Source of the DNA: Curtobacterium sp. MCPF17_052
Lineage (GTDB): Bacteria > Actinomycetota > Actinomycetes > Actinomycetales > Microbacteriaceae
DNA length: 64,000 bases
NCBI RefSeq assembly: GCF_003234085.1
Contig: NZ_QKSD01000002.1
Location: 206,378-270,377, forward strand
Reading direction: 5' to 3'
Both the position numbers and the translations under genes were made by a program. A model generated the notes under the pieces. It was not told the origin of the DNA, made no database searches, and was given only the letters and a program-made list of their open reading frames with translations. This document shows, one piece after another, positions 42,752 to 51,995 of this stretch; the stretch's first letter is position 1; each line of letters opens with the position of its first letter.

Positions 42752-43298
42752 GCGGCGCCGCCCGGCTGCGCCCAACGGCATCCGGCTCGAACCGCGGTGT
42801 CCCGCGGTTCGCCCGGGTTCCTGTTGTGCGGGTCCTCGCCGCGCCAGCTGGCGGCAGCCCGGCGGTACCCCGGCGGCAGTGCCGCCCGCCCGCCGGCCGG
42901 GCGCGGCGCCGTTCGGCTGCGCCCAACGGCATCCGGCCCGAACCGCGGTGTCCCGCGGTTCGGGCCGGTTCCTGTTGTGCGGATCCTCGCCGCGCCAGCT
43001 GGCGGCAGCCCGGCGGTACCCCGGCGGCAGTGCCGCCCGCCGGCCGGCCGGGCGCGGCGCCGTTCGGCTGCGCCCAGCGGCATCCGGCCCGAACCGCGGT
43101 GTAGCGCGGTTCGGGCCGGTTCCTGTTGTGCGGGTCCTCGCCGCGCCAGCTGGCGGCAGACTGGCGGCAGCCCGGCGGCAGTGCCGCCCGCCCGCCGGCC
43201 GGGCGCGGCGCCGTTCGGCTGCGCCCAACGGCATCCGGCCCGAACCGCGGTGTAGCGCGGTTCGGGCCGGTTCCTGTTGTGCGGGTCCTCGCCGCGCC
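42752..43298. repeat. 151-bp tandem repeat array, about 3.6 copies
   Basis: The anchor CCCAACGGCATCCGG (or CCCAGCGG...) recurs at 42771, 42922, 43073 and 43224, exactly 151 bp apart each time. Each unit contains a dyad: in the last copy 13-bp arms 43237-43249 and 43256-43268 with a 6-nt loop; the first copy is imperfect. Another constant block reads CTCGCCGCGCCAGCTGGCGG. It lies between csrA and the 3' end of the minus-strand acyl-CoA oxidase-like gene and has no coding potential I can support (151 is not a multiple of 3). 43299-43346 is G+C-only low-complexity sequence. Confidence 0.9.
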
Positions 43299-43346
43299 GG
43301 GCGCTGCGCGCGCCGCGCGCGCCGCGCCGGGCGCCGCGCCGCGCGC

Positions 43347-45500
43347 CTACGGCCGGGGCTTCTTCTCCTGCTCGGGGAGCCGACCCGCAGCACGCTCGGC
43401 GGCGTACCACGCGCGGGCCTCGTCCTGCCGTGCCTGCTCGGCACCGGCAGCGATGGGGGAGCGGACGTGCGCCGGCTCGTACCCGAAGGACTCGATGAGC
43501 TGCGGGACGACCGGACGGATCCGCGCCACGAGCCGGTCGACGTACGCCGAGACCGCTCGGGCACGCTGCGCCGAGAGCCGACCGTGCAGCAGGTGCCAGT
43601 CGAGGTGCTGCTCGATCAGCCCGAGGGCGAACAGGTCGCGCAGCCAGACCAGCACCGTCCGGGTGTCACCCGGCGGGACGTCGGCGATCGCGTCGGTGAA
43701 GGCGTCCCACTGCATGAGCTCGGCGTGCGCCTTCGACGCCTCGATGAGCTCGTGCTGCGACCGGTTCAGCAGCACGGCCGCGCGGGCACGGTCCTTGCCG
43801 GCGGTGCGGAGGCGCATACCGATCTCGGTCACCATGGTCTCGACGCGCCCGGCGAGCAGCGCGCGCTGCGTCCCGCTGTCCTGCAGGTCGGCCACCGAGG
43901 CCGCGAGCGAACCGCGGTCGGACACGGTCTGGCCCAGCCGGCGGAGGCCGGTGGCATCGGCGAGCTTCGACCCGACCTGGGTCGCGACGAACTTCGCGGT
44001 CGACGCGGCTCCGCGCGGTGCGGCCTTGCGGAAGTCGGTGAGCAGACGCTTGCCGACGAGCTGCAGCAGGACGGTGTTGTCGCCCTCGAACGTCACGTAG
44101 ACGTCGAGATCGGCGCGGAGGCCCGTGATGCGGTTCTCGGCGAGGAACCCGGCGCCGCCGGTCGCCTCGCGGCACTCCTGCAGCGTGTCGAGTGCCGACC
44201 AGGTGGACATGGACTTGAACGCCGCTGCCTGGGTCTCGAGGTCCTCGCGACGCTCCGGGGTGTCCGCTCGCCCGCTGAACACGTCGTCGAAGGTCTGCAG
44301 CAGCTTCTCGTGGGCGAAGGACTGCGCGAACACGGTCGCCAGACGCGGGATGAGACGGCGCTGGTGCCGGCCGTAGTCGAGGAGCACACCCTCCTGCCCG
44401 TCACCGGTGAGGAACTGCCGACGCTGCATCGCGTAGGTCAGGGCGATCTGCAGCCCGACCTTCTGCGCGACGACCGCGGCACCGTCGAGCGACACCCGGC
44501 CCTGCACGAGCGTGCCGAGCATGGTGAAGAAGCGCCGGCCGGGGGACTCGATGGGCGAGGAGTACGTGCCGTCCTCGGCGACGTCGCCGTAGCGGTTGAG
44601 CAGGTTCGTGCGGGGGATCCGGACGTGGTCGAACCAGAGCCGGCCGTTGTCGATGCCGTTCAGTCCGCCCTTGACCCCGTCGTCCTCGCCGCCGACCCCG
44701 GGCAGGAAGCCGTCGTCGTCGCGGAGCGGGACGTAGAAGGCGTGCACACCGTGGTCGATGCCCTGCGTGACGAGCTTGGCGAACACGACCGCGGCCTTGC
44801 CGTGCAGGGCGGCGTTGCCGATGTAGTCCTTCCACGCACCGCGGAAGGGTGTGTGCACGACGAACTCCTGCGTCTCCGGGTCGTAGGTCGCACTCGTCGC
44901 GATGTTCTGCACGTCGGAGCCGTGGCCGGTCTCGGTCATCGCGAAGCAGCCGGGGACGTCGAAGGCGATGATGCCGGGCAGGAACTCGCGGTGGTTCCGC
45001 TCGGTGCCCAGGTGGTGCACGGCCGAGGCGAAGAGACCCCACTGCACGCCGGCCTTGATCTGCAGTGACGGGTCGGCGACGGTCAGTTCCTCGAACGCCG
45101 CCAGGTTGCCGCCGTGGTTGTCCTGACCGCCGAACTCCGGCGGGTAGGGACGCTGGATCGCCCCGGCGTCGACCAGGATGCGGAGCTGCTCGAAGACCCG
45201 GGCACGGTGCTCGGCGATCGGCTGTCCCTCGATCTTGTGCAGCGCGGGGTCGCGGGCCAGTCGGCGGGAGATCCGGCGGTCTTCGGCCCAGCGACCGAGC
45301 AGGTGCTCGGCGAGCAGGTCGACGTCGATCCGGACGTCGGTGTCCGTGCCGCCGGTCGGGGTGCCGGCTGCCGGGTCGCCCGTGGCGTCGGCCTTCGGCG
45401 CGCTGCCGGAGGCTCGCGTGTCCGAGCCCGGCGTGCCGGTCGGACCGGCGCTGCTCGGACGGCGCTCGGTGTTGCTGCGGACTGGTGCGGTGTCGACCAT
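43347..45500 (-). CDS. Acyl-CoA oxidase/dehydrogenase family protein
   Basis: 717 aa, the length of acyl-CoA oxidases rather than the 380-aa dehydrogenases. The FAD-binding middle domain has CFAMTETGHGSDVQNIATSATYD, and ECREATGGAGFLAENRITGLRADLDVYVTFEGDNTVLLQ carries the catalytic-region glutamate of ACOX proteins; a second C-terminal helical domain follows. It oxidises acyl-CoA to enoyl-CoA, with oxygen or an electron-transfer flavoprotein as acceptor. The first 55 residues are a disordered Pro/Thr/Gly tail. ATG 45500 is preceded by GGAGG. Transcribed toward the 151-bp repeats. Confidence 0.88.
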   Translation of the reverse strand: MVDTAPVRSNTERRPSSAGPTGTPGSDTRASGSAPKADATGDPAAGTPTGGTDTDVRIDVDLLAEHLLGRWAEDRRISRRLARDPALHKIEGQPIAEHRARVFEQLRILVDAGAIQRPYPPEFGGQDNHGGNLAAFEELTVADPSLQIKAGVQWGLFASAVHHLGTERNHREFLPGIIAFDVPGCFAMTETGHGSDVQNIATSATYDPETQEFVVHTPFRGAWKDYIGNAALHGKAAVVFAKLVTQGIDHGVHAFYVPLRDDDGFLPGVGGEDDGVKGGLNGIDNGRLWFDHVRIPRTNLLNRYGDVAEDGTYSSPIESPGRRFFTMLGTLVQGRVSLDGAAVVAQKVGLQIALTYAMQRRQFLTGDGQEGVLLDYGRHQRRLIPRLATVFAQSFAHEKLLQTFDDVFSGRADTPERREDLETQAAAFKSMSTWSALDTLQECREATGGAGFLAENRITGLRADLDVYVTFEGDNTVLLQLVGKRLLTDFRKAAPRGAASTAKFVATQVGSKLADATGLRRLGQTVSDRGSLAASVADLQDSGTQRALLAGRVETMVTEIGMRLRTAGKDRARAAVLLNRSQHELIEASKAHAELMQWDAFTDAIADVPPGDTRTVLVWLRDLFALGLIEQHLDWHLLHGRLSAQRARAVSAYVDRLVARIRPVVPQLIESFGYEPAHVRSPIAAGAEQARQDEARAWYAAERAAGRLPEQEKKPRP

Positions 45501-45732
45501 CGGGTGCCTCCTGAACTGCACGGTGGACGGACCGCGTCACTGCAGGGCGGTCCGACCACGCCAGCGTAGGCACCCGTGTTGCGGATGGCATGACAGCCGT
45601 GCCAGGGCCACAACCGGTCCGGTCGGCTGATCCTCGTCGTTGGTGGGAACCCTCCAAGACCCGCCCGGGACATCCGTGGGGACCCTGGTGGGGATTCGGC
45701 GTGTACCTCGTTCCGGGGGCACACTGGCCGGC

Positions 45733-47196
45733 ATGTCGAGCACCACGGAGCCGGACCGGCGCGGCAGCGGACGCACCTTCTTCGGGCAGCCGTTCGAGCT
45801 GTCCACACCGTTCGCCGTCGAGCTCTGGGAGCGCTTCTCGTTCTACGGCATGCAGGGCATCGTCCTGCTCTACATGTACTACTCGCTCACACGGGGTGGC
45901 CTGGGCATCGACCAGGGGTTGGCGAACGGCATCATGGGCGCCTACGGCGGCTCGGTGTACCTCTTCACGATCCTCGGCGCGTGGGTCGCCGACCGCCTGA
46001 TCGGCGCCGACCGGACGCTCTTCGGCAGCGCCGTCGTCGTGATGCTCGGTCACATCGCGCTCGCCCTGGTCCCCGGGGTCGCGGGCATCGGGGTCGGGCT
46101 CGTGCTGATCGCGCTCGGTTCCGGCGGCCTCAAGGCCACCGCCACGACGATCGTCGGCTCGCTCTACACGCGCGACGACTCGCGGCGCGACGCCGGCTTC
46201 TCGCTGTACTACCTCGGTGTGAACCTCGGCGCCTTCGCCGGGCCACTGCTCACCGGACTGCTGCAGTCGACGCTCGGATTCCACTACGGCTTCGGGCTCG
46301 CCGCGGTCGGGATGGCCGCGGGACTCGTGCAGTACGCGATCCGCCGACGGAACCTGCCCGACGCCGTGCAGCACGTGACGAACCCGCTGCCGCGGTCGCG
46401 CTACCCGCTGGCCGTCGTCGTGGCGGTCGCCGGACTGGTCGTCATCGCGGTGGCCGTGCTCACCGGACTGCTGACCGTGTCGACGCTGCCGGTCGTCGTG
46501 GTGGTCGTGGTGGTCGTCGCGACCATCGCCTACTTCGTCGTGATCCTGTCCAGTGGCCTGACCCCCGACGAGCGCTCCCGGGTGTTCGCGTTCATCCCGC
46601 TGTTCATCGGCAGCGCGGTGTTCTGGTCGCTGTACCAGCAGCAGTTCACCGTCGTGACGGTCTACGCGGACCAGCGCCTGGACCGTGACCTGTTCGGCTT
46701 CACGATGCCGGTGTCGTGGGCGCAGTCGATCAACCCGGTCATGATCATCGTGCTGTCGGGGCTCTTCGCCGCACTCTGGACCCGCCTGGGCGACCGCCAA
46801 CCGTCCACGCCGACGAAGTTCGGCCTGGGGACGGGGATCATGGGCGTGGCGTTCCTGCTCTTCCTGCCCTTCGTCGGCACCGGTGAGAACGGCACGCCGC
46901 TGCTCGCCCTCGTCGGCATCCTGCTCGTGTTCACCGTCGCAGAACTGCTGTTGTCACCGACCGGGCAGTCCGTCGCCACGAAGCTCGCGCCGCCGAAGTT
47001 CCAGACGCAGATGGTGGCGCTGTTCTTCCTGTCCGTGTCGCTCGGCACCGCGCTGACCGGCGTGCTCTCCCGGTACTACGACCCGGAGCACGAGGCGCCG
47101 TACTTCACGGTCCTCGGCCTGGTCGCCGTCGTGGTCGGTGTCGTCCTGCTGGTGATCGCCCGGCCGGTGCTGCGACTCATGCGCGGCATCCGCTAG
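45733..47196 (+). CDS. POT/PTR-family peptide:H+ symporter
   Basis: 487 aa, 12-14 membrane helices. ELWERFSFYGMQGIVLLYMYY is the ExxERFxYYG motif that couples protons to peptide; GGLKATATTIVGSLY matches motif 2, and FWSLYQQQFTVVTVYADQRLD the FYING-like region. Imports di- and tripeptides. ATG 45733 begins just before the first helix; an in-frame start at 45640 adds unrelated sequence. Confidence 0.9.
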   Translation: MSSTTEPDRRGSGRTFFGQPFELSTPFAVELWERFSFYGMQGIVLLYMYYSLTRGGLGIDQGLANGIMGAYGGSVYLFTILGAWVADRLIGADRTLFGSAVVVMLGHIALALVPGVAGIGVGLVLIALGSGGLKATATTIVGSLYTRDDSRRDAGFSLYYLGVNLGAFAGPLLTGLLQSTLGFHYGFGLAAVGMAAGLVQYAIRRRNLPDAVQHVTNPLPRSRYPLAVVVAVAGLVVIAVAVLTGLLTVSTLPVVVVVVVVVATIAYFVVILSSGLTPDERSRVFAFIPLFIGSAVFWSLYQQQFTVVTVYADQRLDRDLFGFTMPVSWAQSINPVMIIVLSGLFAALWTRLGDRQPSTPTKFGLGTGIMGVAFLLFLPFVGTGENGTPLLALVGILLVFTVAELLLSPTGQSVATKLAPPKFQTQMVALFFLSVSLGTALTGVLSRYYDPEHEAPYFTVLGLVAVVVGVVLLVIARPVLRLMRGIR

Positions 47197-47295
47197 CTGA
47201 CGCGCGGCACCGCACGTCCGACGGGCGCCGTCCGGTAGCCTGGAGCGCAGCAGACCGGCCCGCCAGACCGGCACCAGATCACGAGGAGTCACCCC

Positions 47296-47403
47296 ATGCT
47301 CGAGCTCATCGCAGGCATCATCATCGGCATCGGCGTCCTCGGTGGGTTCGGCACCTGCCTGGCCTTCGCCGCCATGATGAAGTCCGGCTCCGAAGAGTAC
47401 TGA
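47296..47403 (+). CDS. 35-aa single-helix membrane peptide
   Basis: ATG 47296 follows GAGGAG at good spacing and encodes MLELIAGIIIGIGVLGGFGT and 15 more residues (CLAFAAMM then KSGSEEY), one hydrophobic helix with an acidic tail. A TAGCCT -10-like hexamer stands about 60 nt upstream. Small membrane peptides of this kind are common near transporters, but no family is recognised. It faces the hypothetical gene at 47408 tail to tail, 4 bp apart. Confidence 0.5.
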   Translation: MLELIAGIIIGIGVLGGFGTCLAFAAMMKSGSEEY

Positions 47404-47407
47404 CCGG

Positions 47408-47749
47408 TCAGGACGCTCCGGCGTCCACGGTCTCCGGTTCCATCGGGACCGGCACCAACTGACGACTCTGGACGGTCGCGCGCTCGAACGGGCCGCGGCC
47501 GTCCGTCGTGTAGGCGGGCTCGTCGAACTCGACGACCCAGGCCACGCGGACCCCGGCACCGGCGTACCCGGCGAGCTGCGCGCCTCCCGGAGCGACGATC
47601 AACCCGATCGGGTCGTCCGCCCACTGGTCGCCGCGGTCCGACGGGACCACCCGGACGACGGCACCGATGCCGAGGACCGGGACGCCCGGCGGCACCGCCC
47701 CGGCGGAGTCGTCGGGAGCAGCAGGGCGGGGAGCGCGACGTCCGAACAC
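47408..47749 (-). CDS. Conserved-looking hypothetical protein
   Basis: 113 aa from GTG 47749. A short basic, Pro/Ala-rich N-terminus leads to a compact beta-rich domain (VLGIGAVVRVVPSDRGDQWADDPIGLIVAPGG ... VRVAWVVEFDEPAYTTDGRGPFERATVQ) that resembles small SH3-like barrels. I do not recognise it. It lies 56 bp after jetC on the same strand, exactly where jetD would be expected, but shows no TOPRIM or DUF2220 feature and is far too short. Confidence 0.55.
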   Translation of the reverse strand: MFGRRAPRPAAPDDSAGAVPPGVPVLGIGAVVRVVPSDRGDQWADDPIGLIVAPGGAQLAGYAGAGVRVAWVVEFDEPAYTTDGRGPFERATVQSRQLVPVPMEPETVDAGAS

Positions 47750-47805
47750 GCCACGACCCTACCGCCGGACCCCCGTCAGCGACCCGGCAGCGGCCCGGGC
47801 CGTGC

Positions 47806-50800
47806 TCAGTCCCGCCGGATCTGGGTGACGGACGAGTACCCGGTGTCCGGGTGCTTCCGCATCGACAGCAGCCGCTCCATCGACGGTTCCAGGGCCGTGA
47901 CCTTGTCGAGCGGCGCGCTGACCACGAGCTGGAAGCCGAGTCGCAGCCACGCGGTCACCGCACGGCCGGCGAACTCGGAGTCGGCCTTGATGAACGCCTC
48001 GTCGAGGAACACCGGCGCGAACCGCGGTCGGGGCCGGGTCTCGTCGCCGAGCTGGTAGCGGAGCGCCGCACCGACGATGAACGCCACGAGCTCCTGCGTC
48101 TCGCCACCGGACTTGTCACCGAGGGACGAGTACACGCCGAGGTCGTCACCTGCCGTGTCGTAGCGGACGGCCGTGATCTCCATGTGCCGACGGACGTCCA
48201 GGACGGCGTCCCGCTGCGTGGTGCGCCCGCGCGGGGACTCCGGGTCGGGTCGGATGACGGCCATGAACCGGCGCAGGCGTCGGAACCGGGTCTCGAGGAC
48301 GTCGTCGGTCAACTCGGTGTCGACCGAGGCGGACAGGGCGCGGAGCTCCCTGCGGAACTGGGTGACGTCCTCGCGCGTGACGCGGCGGATGACGATCTTC
48401 AGCCGGTCGCGGTTCGCGCCGAACGGCAGGTCGCGCAGGATCTCGTTGACCGGTTCGAGGCGCTCCTCGATCTCCACGACCGCGCGGTCGAACGCGCCGG
48501 AGAGCGGCACGAGGTCCTCGCCGCTCCATTGGGACAGCCGTCGACGCCATTCGCTGCGTCGCGCATGGAGGCCCGTGGCGACGATCTTGTCGAGGATCGC
48601 GCGGTAGTCGGGGTACGACGCCACCCCGGTGCCGAGGTTCGGGTCTGGCCAGGCGTCCTGGTAGCGCTCGAACGTCGTGGTGAGTGCCACCGAGGCGGTC
48701 GCGGCACCGTCGAGGGCCTGCGACAGGCGCTCCTCGAGTCGCCGCCGGAGGCGTTTGGTCGCGTCGTCGAAACCGTCCACGCCCTCGGGTGCCCCGACCT
48801 CGTCGAAGGCCTCGGCGAGCAGACGTTCCTGCTGCTCGTCCGGCAGCCGCTCGGGCGCGTCGGTGAACCGCTCGAGGATCTCGCTGGCGGCGTCCTGGCC
48901 GTCGACGAGCACCGCGTGTCGTTCCTCCAGACGCTTGACGCTGAGCCGTGCGGCGGCGCGACGGTCGGCGGCGTCGTCGAGTGCCGCGCGGAGCCGGGCG
49001 ACGGACGCGCGGAGAGTCCGCAGTCCGTCGTCGGCAGCCAGGAGCGCCTGGCGTTCGTCCTCCAGTCGGGTGAGCGACGCGTCGGCGCCGGCCACGTCGA
49101 CGGCGTCCCACGTGACGTCCACGCGGTGTCGGTGCGCGGTGCGGAGCGTGTCGAGGGCGGCCAGGTCCTGCGCGATGTCGGTGCGGCGGGCCTCCAGGGC
49201 GGTGAGGTCGGCGGCGATCTCGGCGAGCTCCGTCTCGACGGAGCGGACCCGGGACTCGTTCGTGAAGCCGATGACGTTCGCCTGGCGGCGGTCGCCGTGT
49301 GCGCCGCGGCGGCCGTCGCGGAGCTGCCCGGCGACGGTGACGCGTCGGCCACCCCCGCCGAGGTCGGCGGCGTCCTCGACGCAGCGGGCGTCGATCCGGT
49401 CGGACTCGATGCGCTCGCGGACCCAGGTGCTGAACGGCGACGGCTTGATCGCGAGCTTGCCGGAGACCATCGAGCTGTCGCCGGGCAGGTCGATGTGCGG
49501 ACCCATCGGGACGCCCTCGAACTGCACCCGGACGGGCAGACGCAGCGCGTCGATCGCGGCGCTGAAGTCGTCCAAGCGGTCCTCGTCGACGAGCAGGGTG
49601 CGGGCGACCGGGGCCAGCACGGACTCGATCGCGGTGCGCCACTGCTCCTCGGCGGGCAGGACGTCGAGGAGTTCGGCGACGAACGGCACCGCCGCGGGGT
49701 CGATGCCGGCGGCGCGGGCCATCGCGACGCGGGCTTCGTGCATCGGCAGCGGCATGGCGCCCTGGCGGTGCTCGAGCGACCGACGCTCCTGACGCAGGGT
49801 CCGCTCGCGGTCGAGGAGCGGGTACTCCTCGCGGGTCAGGGCGTCGCGGCGGCTGTCGAGGTCGTCCCGCCGAGCGGGGTAGGTGCCGAGGAACTCGTGG
49901 CTGGCGCGCTGGGCCTCGGTGAACTCGGCCTCGGTGGACAACGGTTCGCCGAGGGGCGCGGTGCGCTCGTCGAAGACCTCGCGGGCGCGGGCGACGGCGG
50001 CGCGCTCCCGGGTGCCGCGGTCGATGCGGTCCTCGAGCTGCGCCAGCGCGTTGCCGCCAGAGTCGCGCAGTCGGGCCTCCGCGTCGCGGAGCTCGACCTC
50101 GACCGCGGCGTGCCGGGCCGAGGCGGCCTCGACCTCGGCGCGGGTGGCGGTCCGCTCGCGGGTGTTCCGCTCGACCTCGAGGTCGAGCAGCTCCCGCTTG
50201 CGGGACGCCGTCCAGTGCGCGAAGGGCGAGACGTCCGCGCCGGTGGCGATGCCGTCGAGCGCCGCCGCTGCCGCCCGGGACCGTTCGATCTCGTCGTGCA
50301 GCGCGCTGATGGGGGAGAGGATGCGGACCTTGCGTTCCTCGGTGTCCATCGCCTCGTACGCCTCGTCGAGGGCGGCGAAGTGGGCGAGCGCGCGGTCCGC
50401 CGCCTCGTAGGTGCCGGGGGTCTCGAGCACGAGCGACTTGTACAGGGCGTCGACGGTCGGCATGTGCTGACCGGCCTGGATGCGGGCGAGCAGGCGCATG
50501 GCGCGGTTCCCGCCGCCGGAGTCGCCGATGCCCAGCCGGGTCTGCAGCGTGTACGCGAGCTCCTGGTAGGTGTCACGGATCACGAGCCCCGGGATCCGGC
50601 CGGTGAGTTCCAGGTGCGCGAACCGGGAGGGCACGAAGTCCTCGAGTCGGCGCAGGTCGAACACGTCGTCGACGGTCGCCATGGTCATCTGGATGTCCGC
50701 CACACCACGGGCACGGCGCGGCACGATGTAGGCGCGGAGGACCGTGAACCGCCGCTCGTCGTCGTTCCGGAACGTGACCGCGACGGCGCCCCACGTGGTC

Positions 50801-51171
50801 TGCTCGTCGCCGCGGAGCGTGACGTCCTTGAGCGCACCGGTCTCCGGGTCACGCCGGGTGTCGACCTTGCCGCGCAGGTAGGTGAGCAGGTTGCGCTGGT
50901 CCGCGCTGCGCGCCCGGCCGGTCGTCGCGTCGTTCGAGGCGCCGTTGAACGGCACGTCGGACGGCATCATCACCGCGAGGTACGCGTCCATCAGCGTCGA
51001 CTTGCCGGTCCCCGATGCACCAGAGATCAGGGTCGCCGTCCCGGAGAGCTCCACCTGGCGGTGGCCCTGGAAACCGCCCCAGTTGACGACCTGCATGGAC
51101 TCGGCGCGCCACTGCGCGACGGTGTCGAACAGGGCGGGGATGCCCGTGGTGTCGATGTCGACGGTGCTCAC
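47806..51171 (-). CDS. jetC: JetC/MksB-type SMC ATPase (Wadjet/Mks condensin)
   Basis: 1121 aa. Walker A ISGASGTGKSTLMDAYLAVM lies near residues 48-67, with long coiled coils (about 280-480 and 640-870) around a central hinge-like globular part. The C-terminal head has GDKSGGETQELVAFI as signature and PVFLDEAFIKADSEF as Walker B. This is the MukB-like SMC of Jet/Mks/Ept complexes, which extrudes DNA loops. Last gene of the operon jetA-jetB-jetC, overlapping jetB by 4 bp (GTGA-type coupling). In Wadjet the complex recognises small circular plasmids and JetD cleaves them; no jetD gene is adjacent here. Confidence 0.9.
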   Translation of the reverse strand: MSTVDIDTTGIPALFDTVAQWRAESMQVVNWGGFQGHRQVELSGTATLISGASGTGKSTLMDAYLAVMMPSDVPFNGASNDATTGRARSADQRNLLTYLRGKVDTRRDPETGALKDVTLRGDEQTTWGAVAVTFRNDDERRFTVLRAYIVPRRARGVADIQMTMATVDDVFDLRRLEDFVPSRFAHLELTGRIPGLVIRDTYQELAYTLQTRLGIGDSGGGNRAMRLLARIQAGQHMPTVDALYKSLVLETPGTYEAADRALAHFAALDEAYEAMDTEERKVRILSPISALHDEIERSRAAAAALDGIATGADVSPFAHWTASRKRELLDLEVERNTRERTATRAEVEAASARHAAVEVELRDAEARLRDSGGNALAQLEDRIDRGTRERAAVARAREVFDERTAPLGEPLSTEAEFTEAQRASHEFLGTYPARRDDLDSRRDALTREEYPLLDRERTLRQERRSLEHRQGAMPLPMHEARVAMARAAGIDPAAVPFVAELLDVLPAEEQWRTAIESVLAPVARTLLVDEDRLDDFSAAIDALRLPVRVQFEGVPMGPHIDLPGDSSMVSGKLAIKPSPFSTWVRERIESDRIDARCVEDAADLGGGGRRVTVAGQLRDGRRGAHGDRRQANVIGFTNESRVRSVETELAEIAADLTALEARRTDIAQDLAALDTLRTAHRHRVDVTWDAVDVAGADASLTRLEDERQALLAADDGLRTLRASVARLRAALDDAADRRAAARLSVKRLEERHAVLVDGQDAASEILERFTDAPERLPDEQQERLLAEAFDEVGAPEGVDGFDDATKRLRRRLEERLSQALDGAATASVALTTTFERYQDAWPDPNLGTGVASYPDYRAILDKIVATGLHARRSEWRRRLSQWSGEDLVPLSGAFDRAVVEIEERLEPVNEILRDLPFGANRDRLKIVIRRVTREDVTQFRRELRALSASVDTELTDDVLETRFRRLRRFMAVIRPDPESPRGRTTQRDAVLDVRRHMEITAVRYDTAGDDLGVYSSLGDKSGGETQELVAFIVGAALRYQLGDETRPRPRFAPVFLDEAFIKADSEFAGRAVTAWLRLGFQLVVSAPLDKVTALEPSMERLLSMRKHPDTGYSSVTQIRRD

Positions 51172-51995
51172 GCGCGGTCCTCCTCGGTCTCGTCGGTGTC
51201 GGTGTCCGTGTCGTCATCGGTCAGGAGGGTCGGATCACCCTCGTCGGACGCCGCGCCACCGTCGGTGGTCGCGTTCCGCAGCGTGGTGCTCGTCAACCAC
51301 GTGTCGAGCTCGACCAGTCGTTCGAGGGGCAGGAGGACCTCGACGACGCTCGCGATCCGGAAGCGGTCCGGGTCGGAGGTCTTCAGCAGCACCCGGGCCG
51401 TCACCAGTCGCTCGACCGCCTTCGCCACGCGGGCCTCGTCACGGGTGCGGTCGGTCGCGGTCGCCGGTCGGAAGCCGGACACGTGTCCGAGGATCTCGCT
51501 CCGGTCCACCACGACCTGGTCGGGGCCGGGTCGGGCGTCGGCACGCAGTCGCATCCGCAGGTAGACGAGGACGATCGTCTCCTCGCGGGTGTACGGGGCG
51601 TCGCGGAGCAGGGTCGGGAAGCCACGCCGGGTGCTCTCGGAGCGGGCCTGGCGCTTGAAGGCGACCTCGCGGTCCCGGTCGACGTGGAGTTCGAGGAACA
51701 GGTCGTTCAGTCGCGACCGGAGCTGGTGCTCGGCGTCCAGGACCGCTCGCCACTCGTCCACGTGCGTGCGGGCACTGACGTAGGGGTGCCGCAGCAGGGC
51801 GACCAGGGCGCGGCGCTGCGGTTCGTCGAGGCGGCCCTCGTCGCCCTCGAACAGCGCGAACGTGCTCTCGTCACGCTCCGCGAGTGCGTCGCCGGGGAAT
51901 TCGCCGGCGAAGTCGACGGTTCCGTCGGCGTCCACCCCGGAGGCGTCCTCGAACGCGACCTCGTCGTGGACGGGTGCTGGCGTCGTGTCGCTCAC
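51168..51995 (-). CDS. jetB: JetB/MksE-type subunit (DUF4194)
   Basis: 275 aa from GTG 51995. After an acidic N-terminal 60 residues comes a DUF4194 winged-helix ('kite') domain: ALVALLRHPYVSARTHVDEWRAVLDAEHQLRSRLNDLFLEL and RDAPYTREETIVLVYLRMRL. It binds the kleisin JetA. The Asp/Thr-rich tail (DDDTDTDTDETEE) is low complexity. Overlaps jetA and jetC by 4 bp at each end. Confidence 0.88.
   Translation of the reverse strand: MSDTTPAPVHDEVAFEDASGVDADGTVDFAGEFPGDALAERDESTFALFEGDEGRLDEPQRRALVALLRHPYVSARTHVDEWRAVLDAEHQLRSRLNDLFLELHVDRDREVAFKRQARSESTRRGFPTLLRDAPYTREETIVLVYLRMRLRADARPGPDQVVVDRSEILGHVSGFRPATATDRTRDEARVAKAVERLVTARVLLKTSDPDRFRIASVVEVLLPLERLVELDTWLTSTTLRNATTDGGAASDEGDPTLLTDDDTDTDTDETEEDRA

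Noticed and set aside
42752..43298. CRISPR array
   Set aside because: The repeated unit is 151 bp with no short repeat/unique spacer alternation and no cas genes in the window.
42879..45068. 729-codon plus-strand open frame
   Set aside because: Antisense to the acyl-CoA oxidase-like gene and running through the repeat array; composition is that of a high-G+C shadow frame.
47851..51564. 1237-codon plus-strand open frame opposite jetC
   Set aside because: Antisense to jetC/jetB, which have clear motifs; Arg/Val/Glu-rich shadow translation.
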